From assembly GCA_030340625.1 (NCBI GenBank), contig JAOPHQ010006262.1, positions 387,001 through 451,000 of the forward strand: 64,000 bases of DNA. The letters run 5' to 3'. The position numbers and the translations under genes were made by a program. The notes under the pieces are model-generated. The model ran no database searches. It was not told where the DNA came from and saw nothing but the letters and a program-made list of their open reading frames with translations. This DNA comes from Merluccius polli. Lineage: Eukaryota; Chordata; Actinopteri; Gadiformes; Merlucciidae. Of the stretch, positions 23,586 through 36,169 are shown one piece after another (position 1 is the first letter of the stretch; every line of letters starts with the position of its first letter).

Positions 23586-23839
23586 TTAACTTCAGGCAAA
23601 CATTTTAAAAAATCCGCTAAAATCCGCAGCTAAAGTCGAATACCCACGTCATTTCGAATAATCGAATATTCAAATAACCGTGCCCATCCCTAATAAAAAC
23701 TATATGAAAGTCGGGTAGGGGTAGACCCCTACGTCTGTTATAGCACCGCTGCATGCCCAGTTGTGCCATGGCATTCATGTCCAACCAACAGACTTGGTAG
23801 TTTGTTAAAAAAGGACATTAAAAACCCTGTATCCAGGGA

Positions 23840-24600
23840 TCTTGGGAAGAGATACATGAGCGACAAACCATTCTGTGCATGGCCTCAGCACTAGATCTAC
23901 GCTTTAAAGCATTGCCCTTCTTGGAAGATGAGAAAAGACAGGACACCATCGTGGCAGCAGAGGCAGCACGGATTTCTCAGGTGAGGGTCAATTAATGAGA
24001 TAATTAATGAATAACCTTAATGAGAAAACTTATTTACGTTTAGTTTACTTCTTGTTTTCACCTGTAAAACAAAACTACCTTTTCACTTGACCTTGGTACA
24101 GCAGGTTGTGCAGTATAACATAATGATATAACTATACAACTGTGAATAATCTTGTGTATTTATGAATGTTATGTGGGCTTGGTTATAAGTCGAATTTTAT
24201 GTTCTGAGTTCAGAAGAACCAGAACTACGTACCAGAACAAGAAATGGCTGAAACTGGCTCTTCCCCAGAATCCCCACCCTGCAAGAGAAGAAAGGACTAC
24301 TTGTGTAGATTAATTTGGAGGGACATTTTCTATTCCCAAAAGACAGGACTCACATATGTCACTACATGATCAGGCACTGGATGAAATCAAGAAATACAAA
24401 GACGCAGAGCCATTGGCTCTTACTAGGGATCCACTAAGTTGGTGGAGGGAGCACCAGGCTGCTTTCCCCTTACTGTCTAACTAGCTAGTAATACCCTCTG
24501 CAGCTCAGGTACAAGTGTAGCCCCAGAGAGGCTGAAACCTTAGCATATTGATCAATTGTTGTTTCTTTAAGCCTTAGCTGTCAGTACAAGACCTATTTTT
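23840..24600 (+). pseudogene. Decayed hAT (ZBED1-like) transposase, copy 1
   Basis: An exon ending at 23980 reads LCMASALDLRFKALPFLEDE then ARISQ, followed by donor GTGAGG. After an acceptor at 24213 a second exon reads KNQNYVPEQEMAETGSSPES. Further on, YKDAEPLALTRDPLSWWREH and AFPLLS mark the start of the hAT C-terminal domain. Frameshifts and stops (for example after LLSN) inactivate it. The coding orientation is plus and the boundaries are unresolved. Confidence 0.7.
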
Positions 24601-25034
24601 AATTTGTTAAAACAGTTTCATGTATTTTTTTAATTGTTTTATAAAAAGAACTGATGTCAGAACTGATGAACTAATTCTAGTGAAACTAGAATATTGCATC
24701 AAATAACTAGAGACAAGAGACAACAGAAAATGCAATTTTAAGTTTAAAAATTAAATAATATTTTATTTGCATTTATTAATAACTGGGATTAGAAACAGAA
24801 TATTTTATTTTACTTTTAAGATCTATGTGGGCCTGAATTGTAAGTGTTTTAAGTTGTGCCATCCATACAGAATAATAAATAACAGCTGTAAATTCTGTGT
24901 AGGATATTATTCGAAATCAATGTGTATCACGATACGTATCGTGGCCTCTATTGTGATACACATCATATCGTGAGGTTGTAGGCAATACCCAGCCCTAGGC
25001 TGCACAAAAGCTGAAACGTCCATGGCTAAACTGT

Positions 25035-26062
25035 AGGGGTGTGACGATACACTAAACGCACGATACATGGTATTGGTCTCACGATACGATATATTCAGGA
25101 TATTAAAAATGAAGTTCAAATGAAGACGTATAATTGAACACGATTACTTGTTTATTCCTGAGGGAAAAAATGTACTAGGAGGACAATGTTTAAAATTATC
25201 CTAATAGTCGAGGCAGACACAGGCCAAACCACCTATGGATAAAAATGAATTAATGACAATATTAATCATTATTACTACTTACATTTTTATCGTAGCATTA
25301 TGCAACTGTTTGGGGATCAACATATGCCTTAGCAGTAAGAATCCTGGAACAGCTCCCAGCAATCAGAGGGATATACAAGAGCCATTGCCCACTCCCAAAC
25401 ATGGGACATTGCATACTATAGGCTGTCAAGGATTGGATAAAGCCTGTAGCGGAATGTACTGATCTGTTATTAGGTGAGAGTGAGAGATGACAGTGTCATT
25501 TCTGCTGCCCATGCTGCATCTTATTATGGATATCCTTGAGGAGACCAATATAAAGATGATGGCAGAGATCAAAAGTGGGATCTTGGAGAAACTCGACTCG
25601 AAATTTGACGACGGAACCCTTCAGTTGATGCGCAAAGCCACCTGCATCGATGCCCTGCACCTTGATTTGATCAGTCAAGTCAGCTTGAGATGGTGGCATA
25701 TTGGAAAGATTGGAAAACCCAGCCACCTGTACGCATCAGAGTGGAGGAGGAGGAAGAAGTAGTAGTAGTAGGCGCAGCAGCCAGCTAAGAGGACAATCCC
25801 TGCCACAATCCCTGCCACAATCCCTGCAGAGCGGCGAGCAAAATCAGAAATCACGTCGTACTTGTTGGTTGTTGATGGTGATGACAAGCCACTGGGATGG
25901 TAGGGAGAGAAAACCGAAGCCGCTTTTCTTTACTGGCACACATGGCTAGAAAATAACTTACCGCAACCAGCACCACATCAGAGCGCATGTTCAGTGTCGC
26001 TGGCAACATTGTTACTTCCCAGCGCAACCTTCTCAAACCAGAGAGCGTAAACCAGCTCTCTT
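25035..26062 (+). pseudogene. Decayed hAT (ZBED1-like) transposase, copy 2
   Basis: The left end near 25035 (TAGGGGTGTGACGATACAC) is a typical fish hAT terminus. The frame at 25487-25762 reads LPMLHLIMDILEETNIKMMA, then LEKLDSKFDDGTLQLMRKAT. Near 25944-26061 TSERMFSVAGNIVTSQRN and LKPESVNQLS form the dimerisation motif. Several frame breaks are present. Confidence 0.7.
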
Positions 26063-26069
26063 AGCTACA

Positions 26070-26622
26070 ATCTGTAGGCAGGCCTGGCATAACTCAGGCA
26101 TAAATCGAAAATTGTTATATTATATTGTTTCAGGCCTTGTGTTTGTTTATTTTAATAACACTTATTTGTGGAGATTGGACAATTGTTTGTGTAGGAATAA
26201 AGGCTGCCATGTAAACTGAGATTTTATAATTATTTTAGTTTTCATTTTTGCCTTTTGTTGATTAAGGCCTATTTGGTTATGCAATTATTCTTTGTTTAAG
26301 GTATGGTCGGCCTGGGGTCACAGCCTGTCCATTTCAATACTGAAAGGGACAATTTATTTCTGTAGCCTTACAGTAAGCCTAAGACAAATTATTTGTTCCA
26401 TCCATTGTCTGCTGATATTAAGGTATTTCATTACACTTTAACAACAACAACTGGCCTAGTTTATGTACAATATTTTGTGTTGAACAAGTTGTTTTGAAAT
26501 AAAGCTGCTTTTGACTTTCATTGTCGACTGATTATTGTGCAGTATAATAGCAATAGTATAGTAACAGTATAATACTAGTAATAGTATGTGCAGCAATATT
26601 GTTATTAGGCTATCATCATTGT

Positions 26623-26665
<43 letters not shown>

Positions 26666-29600
26666 TAATAATTTGTTATTGTATTGTTCGTATTTTTAGT
26701 ATCATTAACATTTTGTGTTAATGTGCTATGCAAAGAAAACGAAATGTTGAATGTGCCATTTTCGCCATGGCTCAAACAACAACTTTATAAGAAGAATGAC
26801 GGTAACAAGCACTCATAATTTGTAAATATAGGTTTATCATGTGCAGAGGGGCGCGCATGGACTGTCAATGCATCGGAGGGAGAACGGCTATTTCCTACCA
26901 ATGACATTTTAATTAATATTATACATACAGGCCCTATTTTATATTTATAATGTTAACACATGTTTACAGTGCCATTTTTGCCTTGGCTCAAGGCATGCTG
27001 CACATTCCACTGAAGGAAGAAATTATTCAGTTATTCAATTAGTCAGAATGTGTGCGTGTGCGCCTGCGCGTGTCGGAGTCGCAAGTGTTGGTTATATGCA
27101 GGGGATGCCGAGGTGAAATTACAGCGCGGCAAATTACATTTAAATAATACTGCTAATAACAATAATTGAATACATTAATGGGAAAACAAGCCAAATATCG
27201 TCGACATTGGCAAAGGCAATCGCTCTGACCATCATTGATCCCCGAGATCGGCACAACCCTAACATGCTCACACAGTAATATAGGCTACTGCCACACACAC
27301 ACACCCACACACACAGTAAGTGAATGCCCTGTTTCAGTTTAAAGGCGGGAATCAGGGTTTGAAACTCAACCAAAGTGATAAATATACCAAGCAGTTTAAC
27401 CATTACGTCAGACTTTATCTTTTTCAGAACAAGTTGTTTATAATTAGCGCTATAATTGTGTATTAATTGGATGGAAATTAAATTTGACTTATCGCTAATT
27501 GTTTTCTTAGTACAGCAAAACATAATAGGAAGAATAATGACTTTCCAAAATAGATATGAAGCTAGATAGCGGCAACGCCAAATCAATTAAAACTCATTAA
27601 GAGGTTATCATGGATCAAAGGCTGATAAGGCTTGATCGGCAGTATCCTACACAGCCTTGCTCTTTTCATGAGCAACCTACAACTTCCATCATTTTTGGAG
27701 AATGATGGGAGTAACGCGTTTGCCATTTAATGATAACATGATACTCTATTGATCCCCGTCACTCACCCACCTCCGCAGAGAGGTGAGAGGTCAAAAGTTA
27801 GAACTATTGCTACACAGCAGTGTCCATGCATATCGTTGGAATCAAACCAGTCTTGCTCATGGACTCCTGAACAGATCTTCCTCTTTTCCTAAATGAATCA
27901 AACTCCTTTGTTCCAGGTCATGCCTTAATAGATCTATTGAACATCATACCACATAGCAACAGAGTAGATGGGAAAATACCTGCCTCTTTGCATCTTTATT
28001 CTACTTTATTAAGAGGCTGATACACATTCCACATGAAGCCATCGCTCAAGCCGCAATTTATGCTCCAAGTCCTTCCATAGACCTTGTTTCCCTTAAAGGA
28101 GAGGTTCCTTCACACTGTATTGCCTTTGTAATACGCACAAGAATTATGCCCTATAGCGTCTTGATTTTAATTATGTAAATGGACCTCTGGTTCATTTGTA
28201 AAGTGGCTATTCGGTGACATGATGTCTACCGCGCGTGCGTGCGTCAGAACTTGGCATGTTACCAAGGCAATGTACTGAGGACCCCTACAACGAGGGGCAA
28301 TACCTTCTGGGACGCTGTGACACTTCAACACTTCAACTGTACTGTACTGTGTTTAGGCCTACATACCAATAGTATTAACCCAATAGCAGCATCAGTTCTC
28401 AATTGTAGCTTTTACCAATAAAGTACAACATTAAACTGGGGTTAAAGAAGACAAACTCGCTGTAGGAAGTGAGGAGTGGGGACAGCACGCTGGATGCTTT
28501 TCATGGGACCCAGTTTCTAATGTAGCAGCCGCCATGCTGCGCAAGGCTATGCCATCCCACAGGTCTGTAACCAAGCAAACTTTCCTCCAACCAATCAGTG
28601 ACGGCTATACAGAATATACCCATTAGATGGGTTAGATAGAAAGACAGTTGCGTCAATGGAGGGTCAAAAACCTCAGTGGTCCTATGGTTCAATGTAGCTT
28701 CAGATACAGTAGTAATACTTATATAATTATGGTATAATAATATAGCTAGTTCATATTAGAAGATCAGAGTGACAGGTTAAATGACTAGCCAACGTTGTGC
28801 TGCTTCAGCTTCATCCACCATCAATCATTGCATCCATTTTTTTTTTTAACAAGAGTAGAATAAATAACTTACAAGACTAGAGGTGTAATGGCACATAAGC
28901 ATGCTTTATCTTTTTGACCCACCCCCCAGATCCAGAATCAATACCAAAATATCAATATGCATATTCACTAAGCTGATCAATGTCATAATCAGAATCAATA
29001 CTTACTAATATTCACTAAGCATAGCAATGTAGTGGTGAGCAAATATGGCTTTTGGTGTGCAGGTTACTGGGCAATGGATGCTATTCTAGTGATCTCTATT
29101 GATGTTAGTTAGCCTTTAGCAAGTACTTACTTACTCGGTGTGTGACTTACTGGGCTGCGGATAAATGCTATTGACTACTAAAGTAACTAACAATGCCTTA
29201 TTTCACCGTTTGTTATAGTAACAGACATTTTCACATATAGAAGCAGTGTCACTCAAACTCTCTCACGGCTGAGCTGACTTGTAAGTAAAGAAGCGCCTTT
29301 AATGTGCTGAAATGGGCATTTATTTGGCAACCAAAAGGTGACAGAATGGTCTCCCCTATTCATATACATTGGTACCCTTATAGAGCAACATATACTGGCC
29401 TAACTAGATTTGAATTAGAAATCAAGCATTATTAACTATAATGTATGCTATGACTTCTCTGATTTGTATATTTGTATTAAATATAAATATTTAAGTAAAT
29501 TCAGACTACAACATTGCTCCAAACTTGAAAAACAGTCAAATTCATAGCAATTTTAGGCAGTCTCTCAAGTTAATTTAGATTGTCTTTTAAGCATTAACAT

Positions 29601-29855
29601 TCAGTAACTCAGTTCTTATTCTTAATCTGTACGCAAATAAGCAATGGACATATTATTGACCCTATGATTTAGGCTGTAAAACACTCAATAGTGTTAATGT
29701 CTTGGTCTATGCTCATTTCACCACCGACTACAAAATAGTAATCTCCAATGTCTAAGTAACAAATAGGCTACCGTCCCTTTCCCACTCAAACACATGTTGA
29801 GGCATTTGTCAGTAGGCTACGACGAATGTAGCCTACAACTTTACATAAAAACAAC
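26070..29855. other. Unassigned non-coding sequence
   Basis: Apart from the (AAT)n tract at 26627-26672, I see no gene or element that I can name. Frames are short and stop-rich. Confidence 0.4.
26627..26672. repeat. (AAT)n microsatellite
   Basis: About 15 AAT units with one GAT interruption near the end. Confidence 0.9.
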
Positions 29856-29859
29856 TTAA

Positions 29860-30104
29860 AAGGTCCACTGTGTAGAATTTAGTGGCATCTAGTGGAACTT
29901 GGCATCAAAACTGAAAATTATATTTGTAGCAGCATAGCGCTACCGTGGTGGTGTATTACGGTAATCTCACTTGCACTTTATCTAGTTTGAAAGTGTTTTA
30001 AGTTAAAGATATAGGATATTCACGCTCTGAATTAGCTATGTGGTTCAGTTGGTTGTAATATGTAACCTCACCGCTAGATGCCACTAAATCCTACACAGTG
30101 TACC
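29860..30104. mobile_element. TTAA-flanked MITE, 245 bp
   Basis: AAGGTCCACTGTGTAGAATT and, inverted, GGTACACTGTGTAGGATT share about 34 bp including TTTAGTGGCATCTAG. TTAA flanks it at 29856-29859 and 30105-30108. Confidence 0.8.
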
Positions 30105-30577
30105 TTAAACCATATTTTAGACATTGATTTGCTCCCTGTAATCTAACCATCCGTTTCCGTACGTTAGCCATTTCAAATCAAGTAACTTTAAAGGTGCGCT
30201 ATGCAACTCGGTTATTCCTCCGCTGTTTCTGGGTTTTCGCCGGAATTGGGCTCGCATTTCTCACTATAGAGCTCCCCCTGCAGCTTCGGAATAGGCCTAC
30301 AACACTGTCGTAAAAACTCATTGACAACGCCCCCCACCCCCCACTTCGATAAATAAATAGTAATACACAACGAGAACCTGGATTCGGACCGCAAACAAAC
30401 ATGTGTGGTAGCAAGTCACTGCTAGGATAAACCCTCACTAGCTAGCAAGCTAGCCATGAAGCAACCAAGCTAAACACATACAGGGCTCACAATAAAACGG
30501 TCGAGCAAAACACATTGTTCAACAGACTCTCAAACCACATTACAAAAACGAAGTTCACCCAAGGGTAGGCTACTTAC

Positions 30578-30759
30578 AATTTCAGCAGCAAGACAGCCAA
30601 GTCGGCGTCCGTTTTGCATTCTTCCGAGTCTCTCAGTTGACGCCATTCCGCATAAGCTCGCCCTATGTTCACTCGTGTCTGGTTTCTTTGTTTATCATAA
30701 TCCTTTCTCTTATTCTTCGATTCCTCCGACCTTCCCCTCTTGGGTCTTGATGGATCCAT
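30578..30759 (-). pseudogene. Captured basic first exon, copy 1
   Basis: ATG at 30759 opens MDPSRPKRGRSEESKNKRKD, then QTRVNIGRAYAEWRQLRDSE and TDADLAVLLLKL, ending at a good donor (GTAAGT). A basic stretch followed by TRVNIGxAYxxWRxLRD...TDAxLAxxLL recurs at the start of several uncharacterised fish proteins (family knowledge, not verified). Without later exons it cannot make the whole protein. An identical exon occurs at 63003-63184. Confidence 0.6.
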
Positions 30760-31501
30760 AGTGGATTTGTCGATTGATCCAGAATTGCCTTGCAACTGAC
30801 TCTTTATATTCAGCCGGACCCATGTTTGGCACCCCCGCCCAGGTCTACCGTAAAGCAGTGAAACTACAATCTGACTACATTTTCGAGGCGCGATTGGATA
30901 CTTCCGCTGCGTCACATCCGTAAGTGGCCGGGACGGCCACATGAAGTTGCATGTTCTGTTTTTCCGCGGGGAACCAACAGGGGGAGATGAAACACCCACC
31001 AAACAACTAGTGGTGGATTTTCTCGTTCGTTTGCGCGAATCGGTTCGCGTCGTTCAGTTCGCCACAGAGAGTCGTTCGTTCGTTCGTTCGTGTTTCCGGT
31101 AGCGCTGAATCATTCACTGACTCGTTCAGTCGTTCACTTAGCTCCTCCCTCGTTCGCGAATCGCGAACGACTCGGCGAACGGCGAATGCCAGCCGAGTCG
31201 GTCAGACTCGGCTCCTCCTCGTTCACGAATCAATGCAGCTGAGTCGGTCTCGGACTCCCTCGTTCTTCTCATTTACTAACTAATCACGAAATCACGATTC
31301 ACAATCGTGCAATGGTGCAAATGATGGTGTTAATAAATGTGTTAATAGCAAATACAACATTGTGTCTGGTTGAATATGTTAACATATGTATTTAATTTGA
31401 GTTCAACAGATTTATTTAATGTATGCATAATGACATGTCAGGATCAAAATGCCCCGTTCCCCCAATTCAAGGTAAAGTTAGACAAACCAAACGCAGCGGG
31501 A

Positions 31502-31512
31502 TGTGTGTGTGT

Positions 31513-31543
<31 letters not shown>

Positions 31544-31545
31544 CG
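31502..31545. repeat. (GT)n followed by poly-G
   Basis: About 13 GT units run into about 17 G. Confidence 0.9.
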
Positions 31546-32049
31546 TAGTAGATTATTGGATGTATATCAGCAAGATAATAGACTTGATTTAGCAATGATG
31601 AGTTTTAAAGTTAATGATGTACAGTTGTGTTTATTCTGGGCATATTTTATTTACTATTGTGAAGATGGCCATTGGCCACCCCCCACTCAAGACCAAGATC
31701 CACCAAGGTGGGGGTCCCGGCCGGGTTGCGTGCGTGAGAAGGAAGCATGAAAGAACGAGACAGATTGACGAGACATTCAAATATTTTATTAATCTGGCAT
31801 GACACAGAAAATACAAAGACAGCATGTATTTACCATTTCACTGATATGTAAATGTAAAAGGCAATATTCAAATGTGAAAGTGGTATTGTTAATGTGTCAA
31901 CCATTCGAAAGCGTCCTAGACTCACAGACAGACAAACAACATACATTGGCTGGCTCTCGTGATGACGAGTCGTGAGTGACGTCTCAGTCCTCGAGTCAAT
32001 CAGTCAGCGAACGACTCGCGAATCAGCGGCGCCGCGAATCAGCGCGTCA

Positions 32050-32430
32050 CCGTGAATATCCACTATACGCGAATTATCCGCGTGACATCGCGCCGCCTTG
32101 AAGACTCGTTCGCTGGGGGCGTGTTGACTAGTGGATCAATTAGCTCCCGCCCGCATTGTGGTAATGAATCAGAGGGATCAACGTCACGGCCCGCGCCCAC
32201 GTCCTGTTTGCTGAATGGTGACCGCGTGGATTCGCGCCGCTCGTATTTGCATAAAGTTGAAATCTCCCAACTTTATGCAAATTCAGAAGCGGAGCCAGGC
32301 CGCGCCGCAGCTGGCTCCGCGCCGCAAGCAATCCCAGCGTGCTTTGCGCAGCGAATTGCTCGCGTCCCATAGAAAGTGAATGGAGGCGGCACATCGCGCG
32401 CGATCATTCGCTTATAGTGGATATTGACGG
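32050..32430. mobile_element. MITE nested in the CGTTCG element
   Basis: CCGTGAATATCCACTATA at the left and, inverted, CCGTCAATATCCACTATA at the right; 381 bp. It shares internal sequence with 7225-7440. The target duplication is unclear. Confidence 0.7.
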
Positions 32431-35400
32431 TAAGCGAACGAGACGAACGACGCGAACGAGAGTGGCGAACGAGGTCAGTTCGTTCACTTTAAAGAGTCGT
32501 TCGTTCGAACTGGTTCGTTCGCGAACGACCCATCACTACAAACAACCCAGAAAGTGTTGTAGAACGATCAGAACGACTCTCAACCTGCATGGTTAAGGTT
32601 ATTTTTGATAAACGAGTTGCATAGTGCTTCTTTAAAGAAAAAAAGCTAAGACGCTGTAAAATGTATTGCCAACTGAATTAAAACATGATAATAAGTAAAC
32701 ATCAAAAGTGCTGCCGTTTAACTTGAACAGCGCGGTGAAAACAGGGCTCCTCTGTGGCGCTGCTGCCATTGGTTACCAGTGTCTCCATAATCCGCCATTG
32801 TTCTAAAGTAATTGGCGTGATTATGGGAGTGAACGGAGGTGACGCAATCCCTCTCCTTGGCTCTTCTCCATTATCAAGTGCACTTTTAACCACAACGTTA
32901 CAGACAGACACTACTACCGCGATGTACCGTATCATGACGAACCTACCTTCAGACGGCTTGACGCTTCCTTAATTGTCCAATTAAGTCGTCATCACCACGC
33001 GACTCGTACTTCCGCGTCGGCCACAAAACGCGGCATTTTCTCCAACTTTTTGTAGCACGCCTGTTTTGATTGATTTAAAGTCGTTATTTTTCCTCGACGC
33101 CATCCAGCATCCCTGACAGCAAATGTTGTTCATGTGACAACGGTCCCTCTACTCCAAGGTGGAGGCTCGTTCATTGACAACATATCTGCCTAGCAAAACG
33201 AAATATATATATTTTTTGACATTTCTCAAACACTAGTTACTAAGATGCTCTCTTACATTTGACATACTGTCTACCAATTAGGTCTAAACTTGAGTAATGG
33301 GTATAAAGGCAATCTTAGATGAGTGAGAAGTGACGCTGTGACAACTGAATAAGGAGAAAAAGCAAAGTTGTGCGTGCGTACATTGCAGAGGGAATGGGGG
33401 TGGGATGAGGTGTGTCGTTTTCTTTCATTTCTAATAACTATTCACACATTAATCAAATCATCACTTGATTGAAAATATATCTCCTTCTATTATCTTCTTC
33501 TATTCCCGTCCCCTGGTGTGAAATGTTGACCCCCACCACCCACACACTGTGTTGCAGGCCTGAGATTGAATTAGCATCTATTCAAATGAAATCCCCACCA
33601 CGCTGTGGTGAGAGAGCGAGAGAGAGAAGCTGCCAGAAACAGCTGGCAGCTTTTTTTCTTCTCGCTTTTTTAATTATTGCTCTGAAATGTCTCCCCCCTC
33701 CCTCCTCCCTCTCCCTCCCCTCTTCTCCTAATATGAAGTCATGTTCAACTGGACTACTGAATTACTACTAAATTGAACTGGTGCTCATCTCTCCTTCCTC
33801 TCGCCATCTTCATCCTCTTCTTCCCTCTGACCTATTCTCTCCTTCCTTCCTTCCTTCCCCTCTGTCTTCCCTTCTCTGCATGTCTTCTACTGTCATGGCC
33901 TCCAAACGCTTGGCGTCGAGGTTTCCTGATCGCTCGCAGCGTCCTGCTCCCCCCAGTGCTGCAATTAGGCACCTCCTCCTACTGGCCTCCCCCTGATCTC
34001 CTCCTCCTCCTCCCTGCATCATGTGATGCCAGGCACAGGAGCAGAAGGAGCAACAGAGGAGCCTCCTATAGAGGAACCAGGCTGCAATAAGAGAGGCTCA
34101 ACTCCCTCCCGCTAACAGTAGCCACGGGGGATGCTACCATCAAGACGAGTTAAGAGGAGGTGAGGTGCACCATGGGAGGTTAAATCAGGAAACAATCTCG
34201 CTATGAATCTTACCACATAGGAGGTCCCTTCCCCCACCCCACCTCCTGTGCATTATTAATAGATTAACATTAAAGCCCCCCCCCCTCCACCTTACGCACG
34301 CCTTTAAAACTTTGTTCAGACCCTCCACAGACACATATATCCACAGTAGGAAAGCAAACGTGAAGAACCGACACTGAATTATTAACTTGTCACTTGCCAT
34401 CAGTGTTAAAATGACGAGCCTCGTTTCCCGCATTCATCTGAAAGACATCCTTGAAATTGAATTAAAAGGGAAACTTCTGTGGGACATAAAAATCCTAAAT
34501 GATTGCAAGGATAACCCTGTCGTGCTAACAAACCCAGGGCTAACCTCCCCCATTCTCCCCCCCCCCCCCCCCCCCCGAGTCGGCCCTTAAAAATACCTCA
34601 TAATCCATTTTCTCTTGTTAAAAGATCAACGTTGCTTTTCGGGTGAAAAGACAAGATGTTCACAAAGGATTAAAGAAAAACGCGCGACAGTAGCCTCCGT
34701 GTGGATGTGCTAAAGGCTAATTGTGCCTGAAATTAGATTTTCAGCGGGTGAATTAGCAGAGGGCACAGAGCAAGCCGGCGGAAAAATGAAAAGCAAAATG
34801 GAGGGAAAATGAGTATGAGTCACATACTGATAAGCACTCTAGCTGTCAGTTTGTCTGGGAGTCTGGCCCCAAGCTTGAGCCTCCCTTTTAAACTACACAC
34901 CACCATGCCTGCCCATTCATTGGCTTGAATTCATTGTGTAAATTACATTTTTCACCCATTCAATCACTTGTAAAGTTTGCAGAAATACATTTTCGGTTTC
35001 GATTAGTGTTCTTTGTGCGTAGTAATTCACTTAGTGTGTATAGGTTCCAGTGTTTTAAAATTAATAAGTCATCGCAATCTAACATGACCTCAAAAGTACA
35101 TGCTACCTAACACCCTCCCAACCCAGTATAAGCCGAGTAAAAACATAACAGTTGCAGTTATTCTACATTTCTATTTAAAGAAGCAGTCAGACAAATGGTC
35201 TTAAAGAGAAAAGAGGGAAAAGAGAGTGTGTGTGTGTGCAATGCCTGTAAAGACAAGGATGAAGCATCGCAGGTCTGTTGGGGGTGTCTGTATATTTATA
35301 TGCATGTGTGTGTTGTTGAGCATGCAAATGCGATGATGGATGCAGCCGGCATAATCCAAAGAGAGAGAGAGAGGGGTCCTTGGTCGCTTCAAGACTAATG

Positions 35401-35949
35401 GAGCGATTAAGAGCTTGGAGGGGGAGGCTATTTATTTGTTGTGTATGACTGGATGCACTTCGTTAAAAAAAAAGAAGCACTTAACGTTTTGCTTTCTTTT
35501 TTCCACAAGTCCTCCGGGTCTTTACAGAAACACAAAGACTCGTGACACGGGAGTGAAGAGAGGATCCACCCCGAGACATAGTAATCTTTCCAAAGCTACT
35601 TGAGCAATGTCCTAGAAGGAAAAAGAAAAAAATATGTAAATGAGATCACTCACAATTTCCTGTGGAAAGTTCACATTTCTGCGCAGACCAACTTAACCTC
35701 TGGAGCAACTTACAAAACGTGTATAAATAAGAGGTTGTTTGTCAGAAATACATGTCGAGTGCGGTGTATTAATGTAGCCCTTTATCACATATCAAGCAGC
35801 CTTGGAGACCCACATTAACTCACACAAACCCGAACACTACTTTTATTTAGCAGGAAGGGTTTTCCATTAGCTCAGAGTAGCGTAAAGACACAACACAATA
35901 CCGTGATCTGGGAAAAAACACACTTTATATAGTCTATAGAGCTCACCTG

Positions 35950-36055
35950 GCCACGCCCATTGTCGCTCTGGCCACGCCTATGGTCACAATGACCACGTCC
36001 AGTCATATGACCACGCCCACAGTCAGTGTTCACTGATTATCTAACCACGCCCATA
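35950..36055. promoter_or_regulatory. Cluster of CCACGCCC-type motifs
   Basis: CCACGCCC or a one-base variant occurs five times in about 100 bp, with 15-35 bp spacing. This resembles KLF/Sp sites, but the regular spacing could equally be a decayed tandem repeat. Confidence 0.3.
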
Positions 36056-36142
36056 TTAATCTCATACGTCATAAATCTATATGTCAGATGCCTGTGGGCA
36101 TGGTCAGTTATAATATGTTATAGTTGGTATATAGTTGGTAGT

Positions 36143-36169
36143 AGAGGCATGGGTGTGACCCATGCCTCT
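36143..36169. repeat. Short perfect hairpin
   Basis: AGAGGCATGGGT, a 3-base loop, then ACCCATGCCTCT. Confidence 0.7.

Larger units (their letters stand above)
18090..23692 (-). mobile_element. hAT element with TAGGGATGGGCA ends, host of nested insertions
   Basis: The left end TAGGGATGGGCATT and right end TGCCCATCCCTA are inverted. Flanks ataaaaca and ataaaaac are a near-matching 8-bp duplication. Removing the three insertions inside (18620-20603, 21011-21848, 21867-23589) leaves about 1 kb. The remaining interior includes a hAT transposase remnant at 20671-20856, on the minus strand. Confidence 0.65.
31008..32538. mobile_element. hAT MITE rich in CGTTCG, inserted in the TTAA element
   Basis: TAGTGGTGGA and CCCATCACTA are inverted ends. 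The perfect 8-bp duplication caaacaac flanks it (31000-31007, 32539-32546), and the uninterrupted copy at 63418-63436 has a single caaacaac. Subterminal regions are packed with CGTTCG and CGAACG. Confidence 0.92.
30192..32631 (-). mobile_element. TTAA-flanked element with captured exon, copy 1 (interrupted)
   Basis: The left end AGGTGCGCTATGCAACTCG pairs with the right end CGAGTTGCATAGTGCTTCT; TTAA is present at both borders. A second copy without the 1.5-kb insertion lies at 62803-63518, giving a natural empty site. Confidence 0.85.

Noticed and set aside
34700..34810. Possible conserved non-coding element (balanced composition, no repeats)
   Set aside because: Conservation cannot be judged from one sequence.
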